From positions 14,989,724-15,053,723 of the forward strand of contig NC_084815.1 of NCBI RefSeq assembly GCF_963583255.1: a stretch of 64,000 nt of DNA, read 5' to 3'. Of this stretch, positions 1-11,660 are shown piece by piece (position 1 is the first letter of the stretch; every line of letters begins with the position of its first letter). The stretch comes from Pyrus communis. Taxonomy: Eukaryota; Streptophyta; Magnoliopsida; Rosales; Rosaceae. The notes under the pieces were generated by a model. That model saw only the letters and a program-made list of their open reading frames with translations. It did no database searches and was not told where the DNA came from. The position numbers were made by a program, and so were the translations under genes.

Positions 1-339
1 AAATGACCAACCCAACATGCGTTGGTGTGGGTCGGGGCTGCAGGCACGTGGTAAGAAATCAAACCAAGCATACAACTTGGCTGTCCACAGTATGCAGCGA
101 AGCCCAAAGGCTTCAGCAAAGGTCCAAGAAGTCAAACGACGTCGTCTCAAGAGGGTCTCCACACGGCTGGGCTTCAGGCCAATGCAGTTGTCCTTGTGGT
201 GGTGCCACAATGGAAAAATCCCAATTTCCTTTCTCTTTTTCGAATTCACTAGGGTTTGAAAAATCCTAACATGTTTCTAATTTATTAATATTCTTTGACT
301 CACAATTTTATGTAGCAATTTAATTGCGTAATGCATGAA
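1..339. other. unassigned intergenic sequence
   Basis: No gene is supported here. Two overlapping open frames run through the first 270 bases, but they lack a recognisable motif and end in AT-rich DNA. The mixed composition up to about 260, followed by AT-rich sequence, could be the edge of an element that starts outside the window. I see nothing diagnostic. Confidence 0.4.
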
Positions 340-382
340 ACACACATATATATATATATATTGACAATTATTTGAAACATAT

Positions 383-427
<45 letters not shown>
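340..427. repeat. (AT)n microsatellite, interrupted
   Basis: Two AT dinucleotide tracts (about 344-361 and 385-427) are separated by a short unique spacer. The apparent minus-strand ORF across them encodes only Ile-Tyr repeats and is an artefact. Confidence 0.9.
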
Positions 428-429
<2 letters not shown>

Positions 430-627
430 TAAGGAAAATATAAACATAAAGGGGTTCATGCATCATGGGGAATGTTTTCATGCTTCGTGGACGTTTCAAA
501 TATCTTCCTTTATTTTAAGCATACTTGATTAGCAGAAAACAAATAAAAGCCTTTGAATTTTGTGGAAGATAACCTCCTCCTCTGATCCGTCAGTTCCTCA
601 GCTTCTGGCAATAGCGTGCTGATAACA

Positions 628-896
628 TGTTGTAGGCCTATTTAACTAAGTTATCTAAGGAATAGAGAGGGAGGGGGTCGCCGGTAGCAAGAGAGAAAAG
701 AGAGATTTAATTGTGAGGTATGTGTTGTGTCACCCCCATTGTGCCTTTATTTATAGTAGTAGGATAGGTAAAATCCTTACCCTTTTAGGATTACAACTCT
801 TAATAAGTAATCAACTCCTAATAGGAATATAAGAGATATTCCTAGATCTCCTAGGATTTACACAATCACATTCCTATTCTAAATATGACTGCAACA
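628..896 (-). mobile_element. Copia-type LTR remnant, minus strand
   Basis: Read on the minus strand this 269-bp segment starts TG, ends CA, and has a TATA-like CTATAAATA ahead of a CT-rich leader. The next internal bases (627 downwards) read TTATCAGCACG, the same primer-binding-site-like string that follows the 5' LTR of the Copia element at 38706. It therefore looks like the 5' LTR and start of the internal region of a minus-strand Copia element. No second LTR was found in the window, so it is truncated. Confidence 0.55.
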
Positions 897-1439
897 ATTT
901 TGTGATTTCAAATAATAAAAATGAATTTAATAGAAAATAATTAAATAAAGTGACAAAATAAAATAAACTAAAAGAAAACAGTTTTTGAAAATTAAAATAT
1001 AAAAGTCTCGGGTTCCGCTATCACCTTAACAATCCTATGTAGTTCTTCCAATTATTTATGAATTACACATGCATATTTTGAAGGTTAGGTTTTCCTAATA
1101 TATGCCTACTTGGACCCCCAACATAGAGCGTATATTAAACATGCAATCCGTCTGTGGTATTTAGATCAAATCTAAACATGCATGACTCATTAAGCTTTAT
1201 GAAACCTTTTGAAAAACCATATAACCCTTATGACATGGTATTCATTCTAAGTGAACTTGCACATATTAACCACAAGAAGCCTTCCTCAATTTCAGGGACC
1301 GACCTCCTACCAAAATTGCATCATATTACTTTTCTAAATATCCTAATTGTACATAAACATTAAGACAATTAGATAGTTTAAACTGGTCATTAATAGTTCA
1401 AACCTACATGCATAATATCATAAGCAAATTGAAAAGAAA

Positions 1440-2193
1440 CTGCATATTCTTACTAAGGCTTGTGGCCTCGTCCTAGCGAGCGAAAATTAGTTACTAACAA
1501 TCATAAAATAAAATATTATTAAAAATAAGGATAGAAAACACCTTGAAATACAAATCTTCAAAGCCTAGCAAAGTTCTCTAACATATTATGTGTTCTTCTC
1601 CTCTCTTTTTGTCCTCTAACCCTAATGACTAAAAAGCCTTATTTATACTACTACATAATTAAAATCCTTACTAGAAAAGGTCTTCTAAAAACTAGGAAAC
1701 ATAATAGAATAAGGCAACTAGGAAATACATTCTTATTCTAACTTTGGGAAATCTGTCTAGCCACAAATCAGCCACGTTTTTGGACTTCCAGGGCTCCAAA
1801 ATAGGCCCAAAACAACTTGAACTAAAGCTTGAGATGTCTCGAACATAATTTCAGAGGGCCTTGAACCCAAAAGACATCATCTTGGACACCAAAAAGCCAA
1901 AATAAGCCCAAAACGTCACTTTGACAGTACTGTACGCCACTCCTTTATTTCTTTGCCATAAATAAACTGCTTTGTAGAAAATCTGAAACTTTGATACGAT
2001 CAAGTTGAGAGACACATGAATGTCCTCCAATTTGAATCACTCCAAAATTCGCCCGTTTAATCATGTTGTGCTTCAGAGGAAGTCGAATGTGCTACATTAA
2101 GAATATAAATCAAAGTATCAAAATTCTCACAAAATAACCACTAAATTATAACTAAAAATAGGGTAAAATATATAGTATAATATCGACTCATCA
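1440..2193 (-). mobile_element. gypsy-type LTR remnant, minus strand
   Basis: On the minus strand it begins TGATGAGTCGATATTATAC at 2193, a start I associate with Tat/Athila-like plant gypsy LTRs. It has a TATA-like AGTATAAATAAGGC near 1640, followed by a purine-rich leader. The end nearest 1440 is approximate. Sequence from 900 to 1440 may be internal to the same element but shows no coding similarity. Confidence 0.45.
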
Positions 2194-2287
2194 TTTGACA
2201 TCAATTATTTCACTTTTATATCCTAAGCCAAGTGGACTGTTATTTTGTGTGTCTAGCAAGCTGTATTACCTTACATGTCCAAGAAAA

Positions 2288-2356
2288 CGATCCTATGATC
2301 CTGCAATTGGCCGTTGGTCCCCTATGCCTCCTTTCCCACTCATGGCTGTATTTTGA
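2288..2356 (+). pseudogene. possible kelch-motif scrap
   Basis: The frame starting at 2288 reads SYDPAIGRWSPMPPFP, which fits a kelch blade strand of the type YDP..GRWSPMPPM found in F-box/kelch proteins, and then hits TGA at 2354. Flanking frames are broken. A 115-codon ORF overlaps it in another frame (2232-2579) but starts with TTG and has no motif. One short motif is weak evidence; it may be a captured fragment or chance. Confidence 0.25.
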
Positions 2357-2809
2357 TGTCATTAAGTCTAAACTGCTCCTTGGATCATGGTCTTTCATAT
2401 TGCTAGTCAACATTAGTGTAAAATCAGTTGTTAAGATAAATATGCATATCGTCGCTGCCTTTATCCTTTCCATTGAAGGACGATGGCTCTGGGAAATACT
2501 ATGTATTCCCTATCCGCTACTTACGGGCAGGTTATTTCATTCTCTTTTACAAGGGATTGAAAGGACAACTATTGTCTAGACAAGCCATTGTCATTGCCAG
2601 GCCTTGAGTCATTGTGCCAACAGGATTGTTACTAGTTCGACCGAATTTGAGGAGCGTAAACCTCTGTGAATTACCACGTTCGAAGTTGTCATCGAAAAAG
2701 ATGGAAAATGAAAGCATATCAAGACATTAGATTCTGAAGGTCTCTATGTGTAGTTTCCAGGATTGGTTCATTATTTCCTAGTTTTGGCTTCACACCGTAA
2801 GTTCTTTTA

Positions 2810-2811
<2 letters not shown>

Positions 2812-2845
<34 letters not shown>
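2812..2845. repeat. (CT)n microsatellite
   Basis: An uninterrupted CT dinucleotide run of about 34 bases in otherwise unique DNA. Confidence 0.95.
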
Positions 2846-2848
<3 letters not shown>

Positions 2849-3099
2849 ACTATAATTTTACTAAGCGAGACTTTGGATTCGGTCTCTAACCACTGATATT
2901 ATTTTACTAAAACCTTAATGATATTCAATTTTTGATCAAGATCCCTTGACTTTGTACACGTCATTATTACTATTAATATGCATTTTCTTATGTTTGATAT
3001 TAATTGCTTGACATGTTTATGGGATTTAAAACCTCATATTATATGGCATATAAATTAAAAATGATTACAGTAAAAAAGAAAATACTCAAAAATTGTAAT

Positions 3100-3640
3100 T
3101 AAATAAATAGATAAAAACAGGTAAAAATATAACTTTGAAATAATAAATGTCAAACGAATGTACCCATAGTATTCAAAAAAATTGAAAAAGGGGTACATTT
3201 TATTATAAAATATGCATACATTATAAAAAAAAAATACATAGATTTTACATATAAAAAAAGGTACATTTTACATATAACAAAATGGTACATTTATAAAGAA
3301 AAATGGGTACATTATAAATAAATTATGAGTCTAAATAAAAAATTTAAAAATATGGACACGAAATGAAATTAATATATGGGTACAAATTAAAAATAAAAAG
3401 AAAATTGGTACAAATTAAAAAAAAAAAAAAAAAAGGTTGCAAATTAAAAATAGTAAAAACTAAAAATAGAAATTCATAATACAAAGTTGAACCATAAATA
3501 TAAATGTGCGTAACTTTCTAATACTAAATGAATATATTTTAGAAATAAATTTAATTATGCTGGCATGTAAATATAATTGAACTAATGATGTTCATTAAAA
3601 GTTAGGACCTTGATAAAAAATTAAAAAGAAATAAGGTTTT
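3100..3640. repeat. AT-rich block with dispersed GGTACA motifs
   Basis: Very AT-rich sequence with repeated GGTACATTT or GGTACAAATTA strings every 20-60 bases (for example near 3191, 3260, 3283, 3306, 3378, 3408). There is no coding signal. It is probably a decayed low-complexity repeat. Confidence 0.5.
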
Positions 3641-3892
3641 AATCAATGCAATGAAGAAAAGAGGGATGAGAACCTAATTTCCCCTTCTACTAAATTGGGT
3701 TTTTGTTATATTCATATGTAGCCTTTAGTGATTTCTTGTTATTTTGTGCCTCAAAGATTTGGAGGACTTTGATCTAGGAGAAGAGAGTATGAAGCGGAAT
3801 TGTAATGAGGTGGAAGGATTTCAATGATAATTGGGAAAACCAAGGTGTCTTCGAGAATGATAAACAAACAAAAGACAAAGGTGACTGTAACC

Positions 3893-5069
3893 TGTTTGGG
3901 TTAATATTTGAACATTGGGTTGCAAGTGTGAGAAAGCCCAGAGATGCCAATTAGAAGAAGACTTGCCCGAAGCCCAGCACCAGGTCCAGAGACAAATTGG
4001 CACCTCCCTATTAATGCATAAACCATATGCCTATGATTTAAATGACAAGTGATGGAGACTAACTCACAATCAGCCAAAAAGCACCTTTTAGTGGCAATAC
4101 AAGTAAAAAGCTGATGACTCACCACCCTTCAAATGCTTTCAGGCAAGAACAAAGTTACAGCAGTCGGGCTAATTGGCCTATAAAAGGAGGAAGAGGCCCC
4201 AGAGACAAAGACACTTAACCAATCAAATAAACAAACATACAAACCCTACTCTCAAGCCAGATTTGCATCCAAAAGCTGAAATTAATCCAGATTCAGTCAT
4301 TTTTAGCGACAAGCTATCTTTCTCTCTAGTTTAAAGCTCTGCTATCTCCCTTAGTGGAGTAGTATCGATGCTCGTGTAAACTTGTTTACCATCCATCTCT
4401 TTTTAGCATACAAACCCCTGTAATCACAAAGAAAAGTGACTGCAAAAAGTTCAACCTTGACAGACAAGGTGAAATCTTGCCCGAAGCTCTTTGTTTGTTC
4501 TCTAAATTTGTAGATCTATTATGTAATGCATTCCCCAGTATGTATTCAAGTCATGTCCACATGTTGTCCTACTTTAAGAGTTATTTGCATCTGGATCTGG
4601 TTAGTTTAATGGATAGGCTATCATTGAAATCAATCAAGAACCAAGCAAATGGCTAAATGGCTTAAAAGAGATCTGAACTCCCTTCATACGAACATACAAG
4701 ACTATGAACTGAAAGTCCTTGGTCACAAGACAAGAAAAAGAACTTAATGTGGACTTAACCCATCCACGACAATCCTTTGATAACAAGAAGTCCGAGTAAC
4801 TTAGGGCACAAGTAATCGACTAAACACTCTTTTTCTACATCTACTATACTGAGATAATAGTGGCACGCCTAGCACTCAGTTAGGTTTGATTGCGAGCCTC
4901 AAGGCCTACACCTAGGGCCCCACAAAGGCACCTTTCAGAACTAACTATGTCCTCTTTTTGCAACACATCAGCAATCAAGAGCCCAACTACACATCCAAAG
5001 TGCTAATCCCTTGGGGGGCTATGTTTAGGTCTAATAAGCCCTCTTTGAAGAAATCTTTGCCCGAACATA
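3893..5069 (+). repeat. 5' LTR of the gypsy derivative
   Basis: Begins TGTTTGGGTTAATATTTGAA and matches the 3' LTR at 16171 over its whole length with many substitutions. It keeps about 100 bases (roughly 3936-4036) that the 3' copy has lost. The end is placed at about 5069, after CCCGAACA, where similarity stops. Confidence 0.85.
4179..4185 (+). promoter_or_regulatory. TATA box in the 5' LTR
   Basis: TATAAAAGG sits before a CAAAGACAC-type start region and is conserved in the 3' LTR at 16361. It is the likely U3 promoter for the sense transcript. Confidence 0.6.
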
Positions 5070-5070
5070 G

Positions 5071-5090
5071 TTTTGGCATGCCCGATGGGA
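5071..5090 (+). other. putative primer-binding site
   Basis: TTTTGGCATGCCCGATGGGA lies directly inside the 5' LTR, where reverse transcription would be primed. The position is diagnostic; the tRNA partner was not identified. Confidence 0.45.
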
Positions 5091-7069
5091 CATCATTAGT
5101 CTTGTATGCCAAGAAGAAGAACGAAGGAGAAAACCTTTAGGTGGAACACTATATACGGGCCACCCTAGTGTCTACGAAGATCAAGCATGACAGATCAGCC
5201 AAAAGATTTCCCCATCTCACAAAGATCAGCTATTATGGGAAGCCGGACCTCATCCGAGAACTCATGAGGGAAGGTAACCAGTGAGGACTTGCAAGCCACT
5301 ATTATGCAAGTACTGAAACTATGGAGAGTATCACTCTGGAAACCAGAGGAGAAGTAAGCAGACTCTATTCCTTAACAGGGAGCTTGCCAAGAAGATTAGA
5401 TCTAGAGTACTCTAGTCCAAAAAATGGTTGTGCTAGAGAAGAAAGTCCTGAGAATGAACCAGTTATCCTTCTATTTCCTTTGCTTGAGGAAAATAGGGAT
5501 AAAGGAAAAAACAAGGAAGGATCTGGAACTAGTCAGCCAGTGTTGGAGGAAATCCTAGATGCAGAGTTACCTAACCCCCCATTATTTTCACTAGATAGTA
5601 GAGCGTAGAGTGAGCAAGAAAGAACAAAGTATGGGATGCCCTAGTTGATCGAGGAATCCAGTGGAAAATGTGAGCCTACCAAGGCAGACATGCCTCTTCC
5701 TTATAGGCCCCCACCATTAGCCAGTAAGGGAGGGGATGCCAAATGGAGAAAGCCCGAACCAAGGAATGAGACTTTCTCGGGCAATGATCGCAGCTCAAAG
5801 TGGGAAGCCCCATATACCCCATACAACAATACAGTTAACCAACAGTTCAGAGGCGAGCTAGTTGAGTTAAGGAGGATGGTGGCCTAGAATGCTCAACCCC
5901 AAGCTCACCCGCTGTACAGGATCACCTATCAGAAGCTATACCCTGAGCATATCGATGAGCAAAATCCTTTTTCCCTCAACTTCAAGATGTCCGCGTTACC
6001 TACTTTCAGTGGGGAGGATTGGCAGTGTGTCCTCTAGAGACCGCATTTTCAAATTCTTCAACCATTACGTGGTATTTGAAGACAATCTTAATTATAAGTT
6101 AAAATTGTTTGGGAACTTGTTGGTAGGCCTAGCATCTCAATGGTATTCTCTGTTGCCTCCCAATTCTATTGCTAATTGGGGGCAAATGGAGATGGCTTTC
6201 CATGAGCAATTCTATAGGATAGAGACATGTCCGAGATGTCCATCAATGACTTAGTGGAGACGAAGCAACATGAGCATAAGTTTATAGATGACTTCATGAT
6301 AAGGTTTAGATGGACAAGAATGAGGTGCCAATTCCCTATCAATCATACGCAACTCATATCCATTGCTCAAAAGGCTTTGAGGCTGCCTTTGAGGAAAAAG
6401 TTTTATGATGTACAATTTAATGAGTTGCAAGAATTGGTAATTGCTACCACATAGTATGAGAAGTTGTTGCTTGAAGAACAGCAAGTAAAACACTCATCTA
6501 AGGTACCTCTATTGTACAAAAGTAAAGTTGCCATTTACCAAGTAGAGTTTGAAGAAGCAGAGCCAAAAGAAAGTGATGGCCATAGAAGAAAAGGGATAGA
6601 CATGTGCGCGGTGGAGATGACTATCCTTTTCAAACCTTTAATAGTGAAAAGGTTAGTTAAACCCGTCAAAGATCAGAAAATGGTGATGAATGATGGTGGA
6701 TTTGTCCTTATGAAGCCTCCCAAATACCAGAGTTACCCTTTCAATTTGACCAAAGCTTCCGAGATCTATGAATAGTTGGTTCGGGCAAGAGTGATTGTGC
6801 CTGACAGCACTAAAAAACTGCCTAAACTAAAAGAATTAAGAGGCAAGAAGTATTACAAGCTGCATTATACTTTCAATCACTCGATAGCCAATTATGTCCA
6901 GTTCAAAGATTGGATACAAGACTTCATAGTCAAGGGAAAGTTGCTGTTGGAAAAACCACAAGCCAATATGATCACTGACACAGATCCTTTCCTAGATGCC
7001 CCAATAAACATGATCAACTTGACGTGGGCTGAGAAAGGGAAACGGAAGGCTACCTGGGAAGTCAAATAA
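5089..7069 (+). pseudogene. gypsy gag, decayed
   Basis: Sense-strand fragments in shifting frames read as a plant gypsy Gag. A leader peptide (about 5089-5280) and a charged, proline-rich stretch (5321-5887) come first. A capsid-like segment at about 5990-6450 follows, including FKFFNHYVVFEDN, LFGNLLVGLASQWYSLLP and FHEQFYRI, which is the usual Retrotrans_gag pattern of helix, 'L.G.A..WY..L' and 'F...F'. The later part (6464-7069) is lysine-rich and unassigned. In-frame stops occur at 5138, 5606, 5885, 6452 and 6773, and at least one frameshift falls near 6230, so no full-length Gag can be made. The family is recognised from these motifs; the exact clade is not certain. Confidence 0.7.
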
Positions 7070-7183
7070 AAAAGGAGGCAAGTTGACAGGCCAATAGAAG
7101 AAGCTATCAAGTTGCCCGAGAAGTCCAATGCAACCATAGTCAAAGGAGTGGTATTATGCAATAGGTGAAAGTGTGAATATGAG

Positions 7184-8002
7184 TTGGAAGTACTAGCATC
7201 AGGAGCTATCATTGATCAGGAGTTGATCAAAAAAATAGAGAAAGAAGAACAAGAAGCCCTCATAAGTCTCTTACGGACAGCTGAGAAAGAGACATCTAGA
7301 AATGTTTTCCAAAGGTTGGAAGGAGATTCTCAATCAAAGGGCTTATCAGAGGTATTCAGAAATTATGAAGCCTCTGAAGATGTGGAGGACAGAGAAGCCA
7401 AAGTACCAAAATGGGTAGACATAAAGCTACCCTAGCCAAGCTATATCGGTGGAGATGTCAGAAGGAGAGAAAGGATAGTGAATACAGTCACGAAGAAGAA
7501 TCCTGCCCGACCCGGGCGGAAATGGTATGTGGTTGGAAAGGATGGGAGACTCGTCAAAGAAATGGGAGCCTCTATGATTAGGAGAGTTCAAAGGCAGCAC
7601 AAAACCCACATGAACTCATTAAAAATCCCCATTGCTTCAGAAACCTCTGAAAATGTAAAGTTTGAGAAAGTACCTGATGGGGGAAGAAATCAACTTCAAT
7701 GGAAGAGCAAGAAGGAGGTAGAAAAGGCAAATAGCAAGACTGAGGGGGAAAGAGATCATGTGCCATAAAACCCCCATCCAAGAAAGTACAGAATCTTGAG
7801 GAGAGCTTAAGAAGATATGGTGATGATGCCAACCCCAAGATGGAGCCTAAAACCTATATATTTTGGAACTATCTCACCTAAGAGGGGGATACCCTCACCT
7901 TTGTTGATCGATGCTCTTTCTGAAGTTCCAGGACAAATGCCAAACTTTGGCATAACTCAAGAGGAAGCGCTGCCTGAGCTGATGTTGCCCGAAAAGGCAT
8001 AG
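7184..8002 (+). pseudogene. gag-to-protease linker, decayed
   Basis: Fragmented sense-strand ORFs (7184-7435, 7478-7768, 7817-8002) have lysine/glutamate-rich composition and repeated 'LPE'-type strings such as MPELT and LPEKA. They lie between the gag and protease parts of the same element and are probably the linker of one original polyprotein. No catalytic motif is visible and the frames are interrupted. Confidence 0.45.
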
Positions 8003-8221
8003 GCCTGGTTAGATGAATTTATAGGCCACATCAAGGGCAAGAAGAAAGACTCACCTGAACCTAGCAACTTTCATGTAAACATGACATATGTTTTATTTGC
8101 CATGTTTTGTCCCAAGCATGATCAACCTGCCATAATGGAAGGCGATTACTTGGCAACAAAACCTATGAGGGCACATGTTAATGTTGAAGAGGTAGGAAAA
8201 TAAGAGTCGGGTAGAATAGGT

Positions 8222-8930
8222 TTGCCCGAGCTCACAAAGAAAGAGCCCAAGAACGTATACTCAGATAGAATGGTCTTCAGTCGCCCGAGTTTGATCCTAG
8301 CCAACCATCTCAAACCTATTTATGTAACTGCTCATCTAGAGGGAGTGTTCTTCAAGAAGGTTTTGATTGATGGAGGAGTTGCGGTCAATATGTTGCCGTA
8401 CAAGCAAATGAAGAAAATGTGTAGAAGTGAGGAGGATCTCATCCCCATGGATCTAACAGTTTCCAGCTTCTTCGGAGCCATCACTAGGACTCATGGGATA
8501 TTGCCCCTAAAAGTTGACTTAGATTCCAAGCAAATCATGCTAGCCTTTCTTATCGTAGACAGTACTTCTACCTATGGAGCTTTACTAAGCCGAGATTGGA
8601 TGCATCAGAGCTTCTTTGTACCTTTTACCTTACATCAACAAGTAGCAGTTTACCATGATGAAGGAGCCATGGGACCAGGATTTTGGAAGATGGTGAAGAC
8701 CGAGTCACGGCCATTCCTCCTCACTGCTAACGTTGCAGAAAGCTTTTACAATCCCAGTGTTTGGATTCTCCAATGCTCAGATTCTCCAATGTTTAGGAGC
8801 TGACAAGAACGGTCGCCCGACTAAGATGACGACCCAAAAGCTTCTAGAACAAGGATTATTCCTCATCAAGGAAGAATGGGATATGCCCCATATTCTCCCA
8901 ACTCCCCAACACCAATAATGACAAAACAAA
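8222..8930 (+). pseudogene. gypsy retroviral-type aspartic protease, decayed
   Basis: About 190 codons read without a stop from 8222. The pattern HLEGVFFKKVLIDGGVAVNM is the plant gypsy protease flap and active-site region, in which the catalytic Asp-Thr/Ser-Gly is written DGG, as in many Tat/Ogre-like elements. GILPLKVDL and ALLSRDWMHQ follow, matching the second half of the fold. A frameshift at about 8790 moves the reading frame into GADKNGRPTKMTTQKLLEQG, ending near 8918. Reverse transcriptase should follow but is absent: the next recognisable sequence is the integrase C-terminus at 8985. Confidence 0.65.
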
Positions 8931-8984
8931 GAAGAAAGGACCAAGTAATTGCAGTCAGGTCCTTAATCAAAAAACTGTTGTTGT

Positions 8985-9270
8985 ATGGAAGAGAGAGAGA
9001 ACAAGGAAATGAAGAGAGTTGTTGCCCGAGCTTACAATAAAAAGTAAAGTTAAAGACCTTTAAGGAAGGGGAATTAATTTGGAAATCAGTTTACCCTTAG
9101 GAACTCAAGTCTGAAGCTTTGGGAAATGGAGTCCTACTTGGGAATGTCCTTTTATTATTCACCAAACACTGGATAAGGGAGGGTATTACTTGGCAGATTT
9201 AGAGGGAAACTTGCAAAAACATCCGATTAATACCAAGTTTTAAAGAAATACCATCCAGCTTTATGTAATG
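8985..9270 (+). pseudogene. integrase C-terminal remnant
   Basis: Two frames give EMKRVVARAYNKK, then LKTFKEGELIWKSVYP (from about 9052), and then FGKWSPTWECPFIIHQTL with YYLADLEGNL and HPINTKF (9118-9240). This is the conserved C-terminal domain of plant gypsy integrases, where 'GKWSPNWEGP' and 'L.DLDG....RPIN...LK.Y' are typical. It sits within 60 bases of the protease-linked segment, so about 3 kb of pol has been removed by an internal deletion. In-frame stops and frameshifts make it non-functional. Confidence 0.65.
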
Positions 9271-9424
9271 GGAGAGATTGTTATACTGAAGAGACCTAAG
9301 CGAGTTAGGAAGGATTGGAGTCAGATTACCATTGGTAAAACTTCAATGAAAAGCAGGAATTAAGACAAGTGAAGATGAAGAAGAAGTATATGTTTATTTC
9401 ATGTAAAAAGGGTTACAATTGATT

Positions 9425-11467
9425 CTAGCCTAACAACTTTGCATCCTTGGCCACGGCAACTATTCTAGAAAAGTAAGTTTGCATAATAGTGAAAATTCTA
9501 CCTGGTTCTCCAAGATACATGTTGCTATTGGCGAGTTGGTTCTTTGAGTCCTCCACTTCTTGAGAGATCTTTTCCATATCCTCTACTTTCTTGGAAAGAT
9601 GATTGGTTAAGCTCATCTTCTCGGCCTTGAGTGAAGAAAGTTGCTTTTCCAATCTTTGGATCTCAGAGTCAACAACTGCAATCCTATCTTCCATCACTAA
9701 TCCTTCCTCCACCAACTGCTAGAGAGTAGCTGAGCTCTTCACATGTTTTTCTTGATAGCACTTCATTCTATTGGAAGCCCGCTCTACCTTTTGATGCTGG
9801 TCCATTAATGCCCACAAGTTCTCAAAAAAGTTTAAGAAAGACTCGTACTGAGCCTTAGACAAGGACTGTGACTTGTAAAGTTCGGTCAGTGCCTTTTCTA
9901 CATCATAAAAAACCTTAAGGCTGAAGGAAGCTGAGAAGTTTTTCTTCATCCAATCGTTGAAGATTTGACTGGCGTCTAGAAGAAGAGGAGACTTAGAAGC
10001 AAATGGAGGAGACTGCAGTTTGGTCTTGATCTGCCCGAATTTTTTTACCACGTCGGGCAAGGACGATATCGGTGGAGTTGGAGGCATCTCTCTCGCACCT
10101 TCAGTAATAGTAAAAGAAGCTGCCTTGGTGGGTAAAGAAGGTAGAGAAGCAGGAATAGAAGCAGCAGCAGCAATGGTCTTGGCTTTCTTCTTAGGCTCAG
10201 GGATAGGCGTCCCTGTGACCCCAGAAGCCAAAGGAGGACAAGGAAGTTTTGTTTTGCGCACCAGACGCCGGGGGAGGGGGGAATTGCCTGAGTCCTCTCC
10301 AGGGCCCTGTTGCAAACCAAAAGAGACAAGTTGATTAAAAGAGTTTACAATTCAGACTAAAGGAAGGCAAATAGGGAAAAGTTAATATACCTGAGCTAAG
10401 TCTGAAGCCTTATAAGGAGGAGGAGTTGCGTCCCTTGTCTGATATAAAGAATTATCCCTGCTTGCTAGGAGATGAGAGATGTGCCCGAGCCTTCACCAAA
10501 AGCCTATGAAATTATAAAAGATAAGTATCAATAGACTAACTTGTGCAGAAAAGAAAAATAGAATAAGAAAAGCCTTCATACCTTAGCAGGTTCCTGAGAA
10601 GGAGCGGGCGAGCTGGCCCGAACCACAAATTGGGAAGCCCGCAGGCTAGTCACCGCTGAGACTATGGGGATCTTAGAGATTATAGGCTACCCAATGGATG
10701 TTGCTATTGGTTGCTGTGACTCATGTGCTAAAGATGGCTGGGGAAAATAAGAACATAAAATAAGTATAAATAAAAAGATATTAAGACGGAGAGATTCAAG
10801 ATAAAAGTGCTTACCGGATTGCTATCCTCTTCCGCAAAGTGCAACATCTCCCCAGTTGATGGGTCAGATTGAGAAGTAGGAGCCACTACTAAAGGCAGAG
10901 AGGTTGTAGGAATAGGAAAAGAACTTTGCCAGACCTGAGAAGCGGACTCTCCAACCTTAGCCTACGAAAGTGAAAGACAAGTGCTAAAGCTCTGAGATTG
11001 AGAAAGTCTAAAGAATGGAAGAGAGCTATACCTTTGAAGACTTAGCCCAAGAAGGAGAAGTTTGTACCACTCGGACTGAAGCTGAAGAGGCTTCGGGCGG
11101 ATGGATCATTTCTTCCCTTATGGCCTATTTCAGGCAATCGGGCAAAGAGTTAAGAAAAGGAAGAGGTTGAAGGAATAATCTTGAGAAGAAAACCATACCT
11201 CTAGTGTTTCAAAGGTAGCATTTTGCAAATCTTTAGCCTAATGATGCATCTCGGTCCCCAGAGGATCATCCTTGGAAACAACAGTAGGCTTCTTGGTTTT
11301 GTAGGGCCCTAAACCCAAAAGAAATTGAGTTTTTTAGCTCTTAAGCACAAAATGCAAGTAAGAAGGAAAGGTTGGAACCAAATTCACTTATTGGAGGCTT
11401 TCTATTTCTTCCTACCCACGCCTACCTGAGCCACAGAAGCAGGAGACTTGGAGGATTTAGCATCTTA
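9425..11467 (-). pseudogene. antisense PMD-like gene, 3' part (coiled-coil tail)
   Basis: This is the downstream half of a gene running opposite to the gypsy element. From 11467 the frame continues DAKSSKSPASVAQVGVGRKK. Broken exons with intron-like AT-rich gaps follow. Then a 198-codon ORF (10315-9719) carries a proline/lysine-rich segment (KLPCPPLASGVTGTP, IPEPKKKAK) and a helical segment, and after one stop a 96-codon coiled coil (9715-9425) with heptads such as IQRLEKQLSSLKAEKMSLTN. Long C-terminal coiled coils are common in transposon-borne PMD and related plant proteins. It was one transcription unit with 14189-15984 before the solo LTR entered. Function is not assigned. Confidence 0.6.
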
Positions 11468-11660
11468 TGCCCTGATGCGTGAATTATACGCGCATAAATT
11501 AAACCCTCTTTTCGTCAAATTGTAGTATATGTATAAGTAGGGATCGTTCTGGACCGGGGATTAGGAGGGATTGTTAATCACTTGGATTTGACTCAAAAAC
11601 ATAAAAACAAAGTTAAAAACGTTCACAAAGACTCAAAGGACTCAAAACAACACAAACACA

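Noticed and set aside
277..459. 60-codon minus-strand ORF rich in Ile and Tyr
   Set aside because: It is the translation of an AT microsatellite.
945..1363. short plus-strand ORF ending at 1363
   Set aside because: No domain, AT-rich codons and no splice or promoter context. Probably LTR-internal noise.
3821..4125. overlapping minus-strand ORFs at the left edge of the gypsy LTR
   Set aside because: They cross the LTR start, and their counterparts in the 3' LTR are broken, so they are not conserved coding sequence.
10020..10334. plus-strand ORF overlapping the antisense gene
   Set aside because: It is a shadow of the minus-strand coiled-coil gene; only the minus strand shows protein-like composition and continuity.
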